A stretch of 64,000 nt of DNA from Phaeobacter sp. QD34_24 (GTDB lineage Bacteria; Pseudomonadota; Alphaproteobacteria; Rhodobacterales; Rhodobacteraceae): contig NZ_JARCJD010000013.1 in assembly GCF_028890115.1 (NCBI RefSeq), positions 62,001 through 126,000 of the forward strand, given 5' to 3'. The position numbers and the translations under genes were made by a program. The number at the start of each line of letters is the position of its first letter. Positions within the stretch are counted from its first letter, which is position 1. A model generated the notes under the pieces. The model did not search any database, was not told the DNA's origin, and saw only the letters and a list, made by a program, of their open reading frames with translations. Positions 8,533-17,699 of the stretch are shown piece by piece.

Positions 8533-8559
8533 AAAAAAGGGCCGCAGAACCTGCGGCCC
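8533..8559 (-). terminator. Rho-independent terminator of the porin gene
   Basis: On the minus strand GGGCCGCAG and CTGCGGCCC form a 9-bp GC stem with a 3-nt loop, followed directly by six T residues. It lies about 70 nt past the porin stop codon. Confidence 0.9.
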
Positions 8560-8625
8560 AGTTCGGTCTATCTGGATGTCTCCATTCAAAACCGAGGGAA
8601 ATTCATGGGCTTGTCAGCCACCCAG

Positions 8626-9636
8626 TCAGCCACCCAGGGGGATGACCACGCTCAGACCCAGAATGGTGTCTTCCACGCCGGTGTCTTCGACCCGGGCCAG
8701 GGCGCCGGAAAGGGCGACGCCGCTTTGGAACTCATAGTCCACGCCGATGGAGACCAGATCGGTTTCGCCAGCGGTTTCCAGATCGCGCTGGGCCAGGGTG
8801 CCGGAGAAGCTCCAGGGGCCGGTGCCATAGGCGGCATTCAGGGTGACGAAGGTCGCGTCATCGACGCCACCGCCGAAGTTCGAGAAGGAGGCGACCTCTG
8901 CAAAGACGTCGACACCGCCTGCGAAGGAATGGCCGATACCAGCCACGATGCCCTGCTCGTCATCCACGTCGCCAACGCTGGCGCTGAGGTGGCGCGCACC
9001 GATGTGGAAACGGGTCTCGCCGACGTTGTAGGCCCATTGGATTGCGAAGTTGTCCAGCTCGCCGGTGTTGCCGGCGCCGCCAGCGGAGGCACGATTGCGA
9101 CCGCGGTCCTCGCCCCAGGAGCGGCTGAGGCCGGTGTCATCTGCATAGAACAGGCCAAAGGACAGGGTGCCTGCGCCCTCCAGTTCCACATCGGCCAGGA
9201 CACCGATCTGTTCCGCCAACTCATAGTCTTCGGCCAGGCTGCTGCCGAAGAAGCCCGCAGCATCGTCCCAGGCGGTGCCGAAGACCGGGTGCAGTTTACC
9301 AATGGTGACGGTGGTCGCCTCGCCGATGCCAAAGCTGAAGCCGATCTCTTCGACATAAAGACCGATGTCTTCGAAGGTACGGTCTGCAACCGGATCGATC
9401 ACGCTTTCGGCGGTCAGGGTCGAGAAGAACTCAACGCCGTTGCCGAAGGAATAGGTGCCGGTGGCGGTGACAACCAGGTAGGTGTCGCGGATTTCGTTGG
9501 CCGCCACATCCGAGGAGACGACCTGTTCATTGCCAAGTTCGATTTCGCCTTCCCAGGAGAATTCGGCATGTGCAGCGGTTGCGCATAGAAGGGCGGGTAC
9601 GCCCAGGACAGGCGCGAGGGAGGAGTTGATTTTCAT
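8626..9636 (-). CDS. Outer-membrane porin-like beta-barrel
   Basis: The 336-aa product starts with a Sec signal ending in ATAAHA before the mature EFSWEGE sequence. It then shows the alternating hydrophobic/polar strands and Gly/Asp-rich loops of a Gram-negative porin, ending in strand-like SVVIPLGG. The ATG read from 9636 is used because it begins the signal peptide and has a GAAGAAAG ribosome site. It lies downstream of an imelysin gene in the iron region, so it may serve metal or chelate passage, but no substrate can be deduced. A terminator follows. Confidence 0.8.
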   Translation of the reverse strand: MKINSSLAPVLGVPALLCATAAHAEFSWEGEIELGNEQVVSSDVAANEIRDTYLVVTATGTYSFGNGVEFFSTLTAESVIDPVADRTFEDIGLYVEEIGFSFGIGEATTVTIGKLHPVFGTAWDDAAGFFGSSLAEDYELAEQIGVLADVELEGAGTLSFGLFYADDTGLSRSWGEDRGRNRASAGGAGNTGELDNFAIQWAYNVGETRFHIGARHLSASVGDVDDEQGIVAGIGHSFAGGVDVFAEVASFSNFGGGVDDATFVTLNAAYGTGPWSFSGTLAQRDLETAGETDLVSIGVDYEFQSGVALSGALARVEDTGVEDTILGLSVVIPLGG

Positions 9637-9657
9637 AGGTTTTCTTTCTTCAGAACA

Positions 9658-9682
9658 GCCTGACCGCCAAGGGCGGACAGGC
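9658..9682 (-). other. Intergenic hairpin before the porin gene
   Basis: GCCTG-n-CCGCC and GGCGG-n-CAGGC form an imperfect 11-bp stem with a 3-nt loop in the 89-nt gap between the imelysin and porin genes. No T-run follows, so it is more likely an attenuation or mRNA-stability element than a full terminator. Confidence 0.5.
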
Positions 9683-9725
9683 CAGACCACAGGCTTGTGA
9701 TGTTATGTTATTACGTCACTGTGAC

Positions 9726-11006
9726 TTATTCGAAGACAGCCGAGGGATTGTCAAGGCTGTCGGATCCTTCGAATGCGATGCTGCTCAGTTTCAGGGCTGT
9801 AACAGCGCGCTCGATCGAGCGGGTCTGGTCGATCAGCCCGTTGACGCCGCCCATGACCAGCACTTCGCCCGCGGCATTTCCCTGCTCCAGCATCTGGTCA
9901 TAGGAGAAGCCTGCTTCGGCTGCGGTCTTGATGCGGCCAAGGGCCAGCATGGTGGTGGACAGCTTGCCGCGCAGCTCGGTGTCAAGTTCCGCATCAGCGG
10001 CTGCCACCAGATCGGAGAGGGACGGACCGGAGACCAGTTCACCGTTCACGCGCACATATTCGCCAAGGTAGACGTTCTGAACGCCCAAGCCGTCATAGTA
10101 ATGGCTGTTGTGGGTGTTGTCGGAGAAGCAATCGTGCTCTTCCTCCGGATCGTTCAGCATCAGGCCCAGGCGCATCCGCTCACCGGCCTGTTCGCCGTAG
10201 GACAGCGATCCCATGCCGGTCAGCATGGCGACGATGCCTGCGCCTTCATCGGCCATCAGAGTTCCGCGTGCCTCACCGCCTTCGGCCCATTGCGCGCTCA
10301 TCCATTCCAGGTCGGAGACCAGGAGGTCGGTTGCGGCCTTCAAATAGGCGCCGCGACGGTCGCAGTTGCCGCCGGTGCAGGCGTCGCCCGCGGCGTAGTC
10401 GGTCCAGGGACGGTTGCCTGCGCCGTGATCGGTGCCGTTCAGATCCTGACCCCACAGCAGGAATTCGATGGCGTGATAGCCGGTTGCCACATTGGCTTCG
10501 ATGCCGTCCGCCTCGTGCAGGGTCTCTTCCAGCAGCGCGGGTGTGATGTCGCTGGTGTCGATGGTCTTGCCGGAAAGTTCGAACGAAGGATTGGCGATGA
10601 CGTTCAGCGCGGCCAGGGCGTTTTCATCCGACGGGCCACCATAGGAGGCGTCCACATAATCGATCAGGCCTTCATCCAGCGGCCAGGCATTCACCTTGCC
10701 TTCCCAGTCATCGACGATGGCATTGCCGAACCGGAACACCTCGGACTGCTGATAAGGCACGCGGGCGGCCAGCCAGGCGGCGCGGGCGGCCTGCAGCGCT
10801 TCGGCCGAGGGGGAGGCAATCAGGGCCTCGACGGCGCTTTGCAGCTCTTGTGCGGTGGCCAGGCTGTCTTCGTATTTGGCCTGAGCGATATTGGCATAGG
10901 TGGTCAGCACGGCGCCCTTTTCGGGTGCTGCGCCCGCGGCCAGGGCTGCGGTGCCGCTCAGGATCATGCCCGCCAGGGCGGTTCCGGAGAGAAACAGAGA
11001 CTTCAT
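9726..11006 (-). CDS. Imelysin-family iron-regulated protein (IrpA/ICMP type)
   Basis: This 426-aa exported protein carries the classic imelysin motif GYHAIE (residues 176-181) within a long helical domain, after a signal peptide (residues ~1-25). Imelysins are surface or periplasmic proteins induced by iron limitation and linked to iron uptake; M75 'peptidase' is a historical label. The ATG read from 11006 has AAGGA about 9 nt upstream. It lies 98 nt after hemP and 89 nt before the porin gene on the same strand. It differs from the shorter imelysin at 5057-6109, so the region carries two distinct subfamilies. Confidence 0.92.
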   Translation of the reverse strand: MKSLFLSGTALAGMILSGTAALAAGAAPEKGAVLTTYANIAQAKYEDSLATAQELQSAVEALIASPSAEALQAARAAWLAARVPYQQSEVFRFGNAIVDDWEGKVNAWPLDEGLIDYVDASYGGPSDENALAALNVIANPSFELSGKTIDTSDITPALLEETLHEADGIEANVATGYHAIEFLLWGQDLNGTDHGAGNRPWTDYAAGDACTGGNCDRRGAYLKAATDLLVSDLEWMSAQWAEGGEARGTLMADEGAGIVAMLTGMGSLSYGEQAGERMRLGLMLNDPEEEHDCFSDNTHNSHYYDGLGVQNVYLGEYVRVNGELVSGPSLSDLVAAADAELDTELRGKLSTTMLALGRIKTAAEAGFSYDQMLEQGNAAGEVLVMGGVNGLIDQTRSIERAVTALKLSSIAFEGSDSLDNPSAVFE

Positions 11007-11104
11007 CAGGGAGTATCCTTGCTTGGGTTGGTTGTAGGTCTGAATTGAAAACGGGGTAGAGGGTCCGGCACCTGGCAAGTCTGGCAGCACTGTCGCGCCA
11101 TGCC

Positions 11105-11275
11105 CTATTTGGTGAGGATCAGCTTCCCGGCGCGGGTGATGCGCAGGCTGTAGATCTGGCCGTTCAGCAGGATGCGGGCCTGGATGCCGCCCCGTGTCAG
11201 GTCTTCAGCGTTGTAGGTCGGGAATACTTCGGTCGTGGCGGTGGTCGCCACCGGTTCTGATGCGATCTGGTTCAT
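11105..11275 (-). CDS. hemP: Hemin uptake protein HemP
   Basis: This is a 56-aa small protein ending in the HemP core (GGIQARILLNGQIYSLRITR, then AGKLILTK). HemP proteins are encoded at the head of haem-uptake operons and are thought to aid expression or function of the haem receptor; the exact mechanism is unsettled. The ATG read from 11275 overlaps the stop codon of a 60-codon upstream gene (ATGA), so translation is probably coupled. Unusually, the genes that follow are an imelysin and a porin rather than a TonB-dependent haem receptor. Confidence 0.9.
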   Translation of the reverse strand: MNQIASEPVATTATTEVFPTYNAEDLTRGGIQARILLNGQIYSLRITRAGKLILTK

Positions 11276-11454
11276 AAGGGGTGCCCATTTCTGTAATCCG
11301 CCCTGTCGAACTCGGCCCGGTCCAGAAGCCATTCCAGGCAAAAGCCGCTCAATGTGCCGGAGCGCGCAAAGATCCCGGGCAGTATCGGGCTCAGGGCATC
11401 CTGAAGCTGTGGCTCACTGGAGCGCTGACGGGGGCTGGCTGCGGGGTTCGACAT
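11272..11454 (-). CDS. Small unknown protein coupled to hemP
   Basis: The reading frame encodes 60 aa, begins MSNPAASPRQ and ends DYRNGHPL. Its TGA overlaps the hemP ATG as ATGA, and the hemP ribosome site would lie within it. The central part (LPGIFARSGTLSGFCLEWLL) is moderately hydrophobic but too polar for a clear membrane helix. I do not recognise the family. The position between the candidate iron operator and hemP suggests a leader or partner gene, though it could also be a non-functional leader that only couples translation. Confidence 0.5.
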   Translation of the reverse strand: MSNPAASPRQRSSEPQLQDALSPILPGIFARSGTLSGFCLEWLLDRAEFDRADYRNGHPL

Positions 11455-11462
11455 GATGACGC

Positions 11463-11571
11463 AATGTTGAGTGTCTCGATTCTCTCGGGCTCACCTGAAA
11501 TCCGTCAGGCTGGCTGGATTGGGCTATACCTGATTTATTTACTCAGCAAAGTCAATCTGACTTTTTTAGTC
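11463..11571 (-). promoter_or_regulatory. Candidate iron-responsive promoter of the hemP operon
   Basis: The region contains two overlapping inverted repeats, AGTCAATCTGACT (11550-11562) and GACTTTTTTAGTC (11559-11571). On the minus strand it has TTGACTTTGCTGAG, a possible -35. AATGTTGAGTGTCTC at 11463-11477 matches 13 of 15 bases of a motif in the bfd promoter. AT-rich sequence is concentrated here, in contrast to its surroundings. The remainder, to the terminator at 11799, holds no gene I can support. Confidence 0.5.
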
Positions 11572-11798
11572 GGAATAAGGTTTTCCGTAGAGAATTGTCT
11601 GCTCGGTCGCGGAGAAACGCCACATTTCGGCGCAATTGTTCATTGGGTCGCAACAGTGATCGAAGGGGCGGCGGAGCGCGTGCAAGGCTCTGCAATCAAA
11701 GGCTATTGTAGCACGGGCGCAGCGGACGCAGGCGCGCGGCGGATCAACAGGCGGCAAGGGGCCCGGATATGTTGGCTGGCCATGAAGGCCAAAAACAG

Positions 11799-11824
11799 AA
11801 AAGGCCGCCCAATGGGCGGCCTTT
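11799..11824 (-). terminator. Terminator of metG
   Basis: On the minus strand AAGGCCGCCC and GGGCGGCCTT form a 10-bp stem around ATT, followed by a T-rich tail (TTCTGTTTTTGG). It sits just beyond the metG stop codon. Confidence 0.9.
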
Positions 11825-11846
11825 GAACGGTGTGCATGGTTTTTGA

Positions 11847-13565
11847 TCAGTCGCGGGTGCCGGAAAAACGCGTCTGCCAGTCTTCGCGCTGCTCGTCGGT
11901 GATCTTGGCAAACAGCACCTCCGGCACGGTGAAGCCATGGCCTGCGGGCAGGGCGGAAAGGGCTGCCGCCACGTCCGAGGGCCAGCTGTCGTCGCTGCTG
12001 TTCAGCGCCTCCATCAGCTTGGCGCTGGCCTGTGGGATGAAGGGTGCGCTCAGCACCGCGTAGAAGCGGATCAGGTTCAGACCCAGGCGAACCTGCGCGG
12101 CGGCGCGCTCGGGGTCTTCCTTGAAGACCGACCAGGGCGCGGCCGATTGCAGGTATTCGTTGCCCGCAACCCAGATCGCGCGCAGCTCCTGCGCCGATTT
12201 CCGCACCTCCATCGCCTCCATGTGCTGCTCATAGGCGCGCAGGCGCGTGGTCAGCTCTTCGATCAGGGCCGTTTCCTGTTCGCCGTTGGCGCCGCCCGTG
12301 GGTACCTCTTCGCCGAATTTGGAGCGACAGAACTTGGTGATGCGGGAGACGAAGTTGCCTAGGACATCGGCCAGATCCTTGTTCACCGACTGCTGGAAGT
12401 TCTCCCAGGTGAATTCGGAATCGCTGCTTTCGGGCGCATGGCTCAGCAGCCACCAACGCCAGTAATCGGCGGGCAGGATCTCCAGCGCCTGATCCATGAA
12501 GACGCCGCGCCCCTGGCTGGTGGAGAACTGGCCGCCGTCATAGTTCAGGTAGTTGAACGACTTCAGGTGATCGACCAGCTTCCACGGCTCGCCTGATCCC
12601 AGGATCGTGGCCGGGAAGGACAGGGTGTGAAAGGGCACGTTGTCCTTGCCCATGAACTGGACGTATTTCACATCCTCGGCGCCCTTGTCGGTGCGCCACC
12701 AGCGCTCCCAGTCGGCGTCCGTTTTGCCATGGGCATCGGCCCATTCCTTGGCGCAGGCGATATATTCGATGGGGGCGTCGAACCAGACGTAGAAGACCTT
12801 GCCTTCCATGCCGGGCCAGTCTTCCGCGCCCTTCTTGACCGGGATGCCCCAGTCGAGATCGCGGGTGATGCCACGGTCCTGCAGCCCGTCACCATCGTGC
12901 AACCATTTCTTGGCAATCGAGGTCGTCAGGACGGGCCAGTCGGCCTTGCTGTCGATCCAGGCGTCCAGCTGATCCTTCATGGCGGACTGGCACAGGTACA
13001 GGTGCTTGGTCTCGCGCACTTCCAGATCGGTCGAGCCGGAGATGGCCGAGCGCGGGTTGATCAGGTCGGTGGGGTCCAGCTGCTTGGTGCATTCCTCGCA
13101 CTGGTCGCCGCGCGCCTTCTCGAAGCCGCAGTTGGGGCAGGTGCCCTCGATATAGCGGTCCGGCAGGAAGCGGCCGTCGGCGTTGGAATAGACCTGCTTT
13201 TCCACCACTTCGCGGATCAGCCCGGCCTCGGCCAGCTTGCCTGCGAAATGCTGTGTCAGCGCGTGGTTCTGCGGGCTGGAGGAGCGCCCGAAGTGATCGA
13301 AGCTGAGGCAGAATCCCTTGGCGATCCCGGCCTGCACCTCGTGCATCTCGGCGCAGTATTCCGCGACCGGCTTGCCCGCCTTGGCGGCGGCCAGCTCGGC
13401 CGGGGTGCCGTGTTCATCTGTGGCGCAGAGGAACATCACCTCATTGCCGCGCCCACGCTGATAGCGCGCGTAAAGGTCGGCAGGCAGCTGGCTGCCCACG
13501 AGGTTGCCCAGATGTTTGATCCCGTTGATGTAAGGGATCGCCGAGGTAATCAGAATGCGTTCCAT
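11847..13565 (-). CDS. metG: Methionine--tRNA ligase
   Basis: MetG charges tRNA-Met in the cytoplasm. The 572-aa protein has the class I HIGH-like motif KHLGN near residues 17-21. A zinc-binding pair ([17 protein letters not shown]) sits in the connective domain, and a KMSKS-equivalent loop FSTSQGRG in the second half. It lacks the C-terminal tRNA-binding appendix found in some MetG proteins, which is normal for this class. I prefer the ATG read from 13565 ([15 protein letters not shown]), which gives the standard N-terminus; an in-frame ATG 15 nt earlier is possible. Confidence 0.96.
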   Translation of the reverse strand: MERILITSAIPYINGIKHLGNLVGSQLPADLYARYQRGRGNEVMFLCATDEHGTPAELAAAKAGKPVAEYCAEMHEVQAGIAKGFCLSFDHFGRSSSPQNHALTQHFAGKLAEAGLIREVVEKQVYSNADGRFLPDRYIEGTCPNCGFEKARGDQCEECTKQLDPTDLINPRSAISGSTDLEVRETKHLYLCQSAMKDQLDAWIDSKADWPVLTTSIAKKWLHDGDGLQDRGITRDLDWGIPVKKGAEDWPGMEGKVFYVWFDAPIEYIACAKEWADAHGKTDADWERWWRTDKGAEDVKYVQFMGKDNVPFHTLSFPATILGSGEPWKLVDHLKSFNYLNYDGGQFSTSQGRGVFMDQALEILPADYWRWWLLSHAPESSDSEFTWENFQQSVNKDLADVLGNFVSRITKFCRSKFGEEVPTGGANGEQETALIEELTTRLRAYEQHMEAMEVRKSAQELRAIWVAGNEYLQSAAPWSVFKEDPERAAAQVRLGLNLIRFYAVLSAPFIPQASAKLMEALNSSDDSWPSDVAAALSALPAGHGFTVPEVLFAKITDEQREDWQTRFSGTRD

Positions 13566-13820
13566 ACCATCCATCCACATGTCGCTTTGCCTGACCGTCT
13601 AACGCATGGCGGGGGCGGCGGGAACCCCGCCTGTGGCTTTCCTTGGAAAACCGGTCTTTCCATCGCGGGGCGGAGTTTTCTCTTGTATATCAATGATCTC
13701 CCGGCCATCTTGCCCTAGGGTTGTACGGGTGCGGGGGTTGAAACGGGCGCAAAGCCTTCCCATATGCATTGTATACTATCGCATACTTATTCGAATCCGA
13801 GTTGAGAGGTCCGTATCTAG

Positions 13821-14591
13821 ATGCTGCAATTTCTGCTTGAGGGCGCCTTTGCCCCCTTTACCCTTGCGCTTGCGCTGCTGACCGGCCTGATGGTGCTGGA
13901 ACTGGTGGCCTTGCTGCTTGGGGGCAGTCTGATCGGCGCTGATGGAGATGCGGATCTGGATGTCGGCGCAGGAGAGGTCGGTGATTTCGATCTTGACCTT
14001 GATGGCGCGGATCTTGGCGGGTTTGAGGGCATTGACGCTGCCGACCTGGAGCTGCCGGATGCAGATCTGGATCTGGATCTCGATCTGGAGCTTGGCCCGG
14101 ATACGCCAGTTGACGCAGGTGTTTCGGCACCGGCGGGCTTGGCTGGTTGGCTGGGGCTGGGCCGCATGCCGATGGTGATCTGGCTCGGGGCTGTGCTGCT
14201 GGGCTTTGGCCTGTCGGGCATGGGGTTGCAGGTGGCATTGTCATCTTCCTTCGGCCTGACGGCTCCGGCCTGGATCGCGGTCCTTCCTGCCGCTGCGTTT
14301 GCCTTCTGGTTCGCGCGCATCTTTGGCGCTGCCTTTGCCCGCGTCCTGCCCCAGACCGAGACCGAGGTTCTGTCAGAACGCAACCTGGGGCGCCGCCGCG
14401 GCGTGGTCACCCAAGGCACCGCCGCCAGGGGCCGCCCGGCCGAAGTGCGCGTCATCGATGGCTACGGCAATGCCCACTACCTGCGCGCCGAACCCCTGAC
14501 AGAGGGCGAGACCATCGCCCAGGGCACCGAGGTTCTGGTGATCCGGGATCGGCGCAAAGGGAGTTACGTGCTTGTTGCCGTCTCCGAATAA
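13821..14591 (+). CDS. YqiJ-like membrane protein with C-terminal OB-fold (DUF1449)
   Basis: The 256-aa protein has one N-terminal membrane helix (residues ~8-35) and a low-complexity acidic stretch dominated by Asp-Leu pairs (~40-93). Two more hydrophobic segments follow (~115-170), then a C-terminal beta-rich OB-like domain (GVVTQGTAARGRPAEVRVID onward). This is the NfeD/YqiJ type of protein that partners flotillins. The flotillin gene begins 46 nt after the stop, supporting a two-gene membrane-microdomain operon. The acidic linker is longer than I would expect and could bind cations. Confidence 0.82.
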   Translation: MLQFLLEGAFAPFTLALALLTGLMVLELVALLLGGSLIGADGDADLDVGAGEVGDFDLDLDGADLGGFEGIDAADLELPDADLDLDLDLELGPDTPVDAGVSAPAGLAGWLGLGRMPMVIWLGAVLLGFGLSGMGLQVALSSSFGLTAPAWIAVLPAAAFAFWFARIFGAAFARVLPQTETEVLSERNLGRRRGVVTQGTAARGRPAEVRVIDGYGNAHYLRAEPLTEGETIAQGTEVLVIRDRRKGSYVLVAVSE

Positions 14592-14637
14592 GCTTGACGA
14601 TAAAATTCTAACTTTTCACCCAAAGGGAGGTTTCTCA

Positions 14638-16350
14638 ATGGAGTTTGAGTTTCTGTTGATTGTTGTAGTTGGTATTCTGGTTTTCTTGGCGCTGTTCGGG
14701 CTTGTTCTTGGCCGACTTTACCGGCGCTCCACCCGCGAGATCAGCCTTGTTAAGACAGGGGCTGGCGGCAAACGCGTGATCATGGACGGGGGCACGATCG
14801 TGGTGCCGCTGCTGCATGAGGTCAGCCCGGTCAACATGAAGACCCTGCGCCTTGAGGTGAAGCGCGACGGCGAGGCGGCGCTGATCACCCAGGACCGCAT
14901 GCGCGTCGATGTGGGGGTCGAATTCTATGTCTCGGTCATGGCCACGGCCGAGGGGATCGCCCGCGCGGCCCAGACCCTGGGCAGCCGCACCTTCGATGTG
15001 GAGCAGCTGCGCGAGATGATCGAAGGCAAGCTGATCGACGGTCTGCGTGCCGTGGCCGCCCAGATGACCATGGACGGGCTGCATGAGAACCGCGCCGACT
15101 TTGTTCAGGAGGTGCAGAATGCGGTCTCCGAGGATCTGTTGAAGAACGGTCTGTCGCTGGAATCCGTCTCTTTGACGGCGCTGGATCAGACCCCGTTTGA
15201 GGCGCTGGATGAAAACAACGCCTTTAACGCGGTGGGTATGCGCAGGCTGGCCGAGGTGATCGCGGTTTCAAAGAAGGAACGCGCCCAGATCGATGCGGAG
15301 GCGGATGTCGCCGTGCGCCGCGCCGCGATGGAGGCCGAGCGTCAGAAGCTGTTGATCGAACAGGACGAGGAACAGGCCCGGATCGAGCAGAAACAGAAGG
15401 TGGAAACCCTGCGCGTGGCACAAGAGGCCGAGATCGCCGCCCGTACCGAGGATAGCGTGCGCGAGACCGAACGCGCCCGGATCGCGCGGGAAGAGGCCAT
15501 TCGCGCCGCCGATATCGAGCGGGAGCGCAAGATTCGCGAGGCCGAAATCTCGAAAGAGCGCGAGCTGGAAGTGGCCGAACAGGAACGGCAGATCATCATC
15601 GCGCAGAAATCCGAAGAGGAAAGCCGCGCCCGTGCCTCGGCCGATCTGGCCCGCGCCGAAGCCACCAAGGCGACCGAAGCGGTGGCAACCGCCCGCCAGG
15701 TGGCCGAGGCCGAGCGTCAGAAGCAGATCGTGCTGATCGAAGCCACGCGCGAAGCGGAGCGTCAGGCCACTGGCATTCGACTGGCAGCCCAGGCCGAGAA
15801 GGAAGCCGCCGCCGACCGCGCCGAAGCCCGCCGCGAAGAGGCGCAGGCCGAGGCCGACGCGCTCAACATCCGCGCCGAGGCCAAGAAGAATGACATGCTG
15901 GCCGAAGCCGAAGGTAAACGCGCCATCGTCGAGGCGGACAATGTCCTTTCGGAGGCACAGATCCGTTTCAAGGTGGATCTGGCCCGGATCGAGGCGATGC
16001 CCTCCATCGTCGCCGAAATGGTGAAACCTGCGGAAAAGATCGATTCGATCAAGATCCATCAGGTCGGCGGCATGGGGGCTGGCGCGGGCGGCGCGGGGAC
16101 TGTTGCGGCCTCTGCGGGCGGCGGAGAAAAGCCCGTCGTCAACCAGGCGCTGGATTCCATCATGGGCATGGCGGTGCAGATGCCCGCGCTCAAGAAACTG
16201 GGCGAAGAACTGGGCCTGTCGATGGAGGACGGTGTTGCCGGGATCACCAGCGGTGCCTTGGGGGTCTCTCCTGAAGTCATCGAGGATGCGGGACGGATCG
16301 AGCCCCCGGTCCTTGAAGAAGTGGAGGAGGTCGATACCTCCAAGGCATAA
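14638..16350 (+). CDS. Flotillin-family protein (YqiK type)
   Basis: Flotillins are membrane-anchored scaffolds that organise lipid microdomains. The 570-aa product has an N-terminal membrane helix (residues ~5-27), an SPFH/PHB domain (~35-215) and a very long Ala/Glu/Arg-rich coiled coil (~220-460). A Gly/Ala-rich hinge and a C-terminal helical segment ending EEVEEVDTSKA complete it. The ATG at 14638 is supported by GGGAGG 8 nt upstream. It forms an operon with the YqiJ-like gene and ends at a strong terminator. Confidence 0.93.
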   Translation: MEFEFLLIVVVGILVFLALFGLVLGRLYRRSTREISLVKTGAGGKRVIMDGGTIVVPLLHEVSPVNMKTLRLEVKRDGEAALITQDRMRVDVGVEFYVSVMATAEGIARAAQTLGSRTFDVEQLREMIEGKLIDGLRAVAAQMTMDGLHENRADFVQEVQNAVSEDLLKNGLSLESVSLTALDQTPFEALDENNAFNAVGMRRLAEVIAVSKKERAQIDAEADVAVRRAAMEAERQKLLIEQDEEQARIEQKQKVETLRVAQEAEIAARTEDSVRETERARIAREEAIRAADIERERKIREAEISKERELEVAEQERQIIIAQKSEEESRARASADLARAEATKATEAVATARQVAEAERQKQIVLIEATREAERQATGIRLAAQAEKEAAADRAEARREEAQAEADALNIRAEAKKNDMLAEAEGKRAIVEADNVLSEAQIRFKVDLARIEAMPSIVAEMVKPAEKIDSIKIHQVGGMGAGAGGAGTVAASAGGGEKPVVNQALDSIMGMAVQMPALKKLGEELGLSMEDGVAGITSGALGVSPEVIEDAGRIEPPVLEEVEEVDTSKA

Positions 16351-16375
16351 GCCGGGGGTGACAGGATGAGGGATG

Positions 16376-16406
16376 AAAGGGCCGGTTTCCTCCGGCCCTT
16401 TTCTTT
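16376..16406 (+). terminator. Terminator after the flotillin gene
   Basis: AAAGGGCCGG and CCGGCCCTTTT form a GC-rich stem around TTTCCT and are followed by TTCTTT. The element lies between the convergent flotillin and MFS genes. Confidence 0.9.
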
Positions 16407-16411
16407 GGGCT

Positions 16412-17635
16412 CTAGCGATTCTCGCGCGAGCCTTTGGTCAGGCGCCCGATGGTGAAGGAGGTCCGCGGCGCATAGACGTAATTGGTGCGCTCTTCCGGGG
16501 TCGGGCGCGAGCGCATGCGTGACAGGCCGAAAAGGATCAAGGCCAGGTGTCCAAGCGCGATGAAGACGAACAGGGCTTTTGGTCCGAAGCCTTCGATCAG
16601 AGTGGAGGCGACATAGGGGGCCGCAATCGCGCCAAGGGCATAAAAGAACATCAAGGCGGCGGCCAGCTCGACCCGTTCTTCCGATGTGGCAAAATCATTG
16701 GCATGGGCGGAAGAGACGGAGAAAACCGGAAAGGCGGAGAGGCCGAACAGGCAGGCCATCAGCATGGTGGCTTCGGTGCTGAGGCCAGAGATCATGATGG
16801 TCAAGGCGCAGGACAGGATGGCGGCGACCGAGAGCCAGATCAGCACCCAGCGGCGGTCGATTTTGTCCGCAAGCCAGCCCACCGGGTATTGCGCCAGCGC
16901 CCCGCCCAGCACGAAAGCGGCAAGGAAAAAGGCGATCTGGTTCAAATGCAGCCCCACTTCGGTGCCGTAGATCGGGCCAACCATGCGGAAAGAGGCGGAG
17001 CCGACGGCGGAAACGATGACGCCCACGACCGCCAGCGGCGAACAGCGCCAGGCAAGGCCGGGCCGCAGGCGCGGTGCGGCGGGGGTCGCGGGCTGGCTGT
17101 TGCGGGTCAGGGTGAGCGGCAGCAGGGCGGCGCAGCACAGAAGGGCCAAGAGGTTGTAGGAGACATAGGAGGCAGGCGGCAGAACGGCGATCATCAGCTG
17201 CGCGGCGAGAGAGGCCGTGAGGTCGGCCAGCCGGTAGCTGCCCATCGCCCGCCCGCGGCTTTCATTGGTGACCTTGGCGTTCATCCAGGCCTCGATCACC
17301 GTATAGCAGCCGGCCACCGATAGGCCCGAGGCGATGCGCATGGTGGCCCAGGCCAGGGGGGCCTCGGTCAATGTATGTCCGAGCAATCCCATGGCGCCAA
17401 GGGCGGTGCAGACGGCAAAGGCGCGCGAATGTCCCACTGTTCCCATCAATCGGGGTGCCCACCAGCAGCCGATGAAAAAGCCCAGGAAATGCGCCGAGCC
17501 AAGAAGGCCGATTTCCTGTTTGTCAAATCCCATCGTGAGGCCCGAGATCGCATCAAGCGGGCCGACACCGCCTGCCGAAAGTTGCAGCAGAATGACGGAT
17601 AGAAACAGGGCGGCAAAGGATAGGATCAGGCGCAT
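16412..17635 (-). CDS. Major facilitator superfamily transporter
   Basis: The 407-aa product is a 12-helix inner-membrane transporter of the MFS class. It shows the loop 2-3 motif region (GCWWAPRLMGTVGHSR) and the corresponding mid-protein loop (GWLADKIDRR), then a polar C-terminal tail (TPEERTNYVYAPRTSF). It resembles the YcaD-like group of predicted transporters. The substrate cannot be deduced, and the neighbouring genes give no pathway hint. It is convergent with the flotillin gene and shares its terminator region. Confidence 0.88.
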   Translation of the reverse strand: MRLILSFAALFLSVILLQLSAGGVGPLDAISGLTMGFDKQEIGLLGSAHFLGFFIGCWWAPRLMGTVGHSRAFAVCTALGAMGLLGHTLTEAPLAWATMRIASGLSVAGCYTVIEAWMNAKVTNESRGRAMGSYRLADLTASLAAQLMIAVLPPASYVSYNLLALLCCAALLPLTLTRNSQPATPAAPRLRPGLAWRCSPLAVVGVIVSAVGSASFRMVGPIYGTEVGLHLNQIAFFLAAFVLGGALAQYPVGWLADKIDRRWVLIWLSVAAILSCALTIMISGLSTEATMLMACLFGLSAFPVFSVSSAHANDFATSEERVELAAALMFFYALGAIAAPYVASTLIEGFGPKALFVFIALGHLALILFGLSRMRSRPTPEERTNYVYAPRTSFTIGRLTKGSRENR

Positions 17636-17699
17636 GATGGGGTGACCTTGGCGGCAATGGCGCAGGATGCCTAGCGCTTAGCGCCATTTATGGTCGTAT

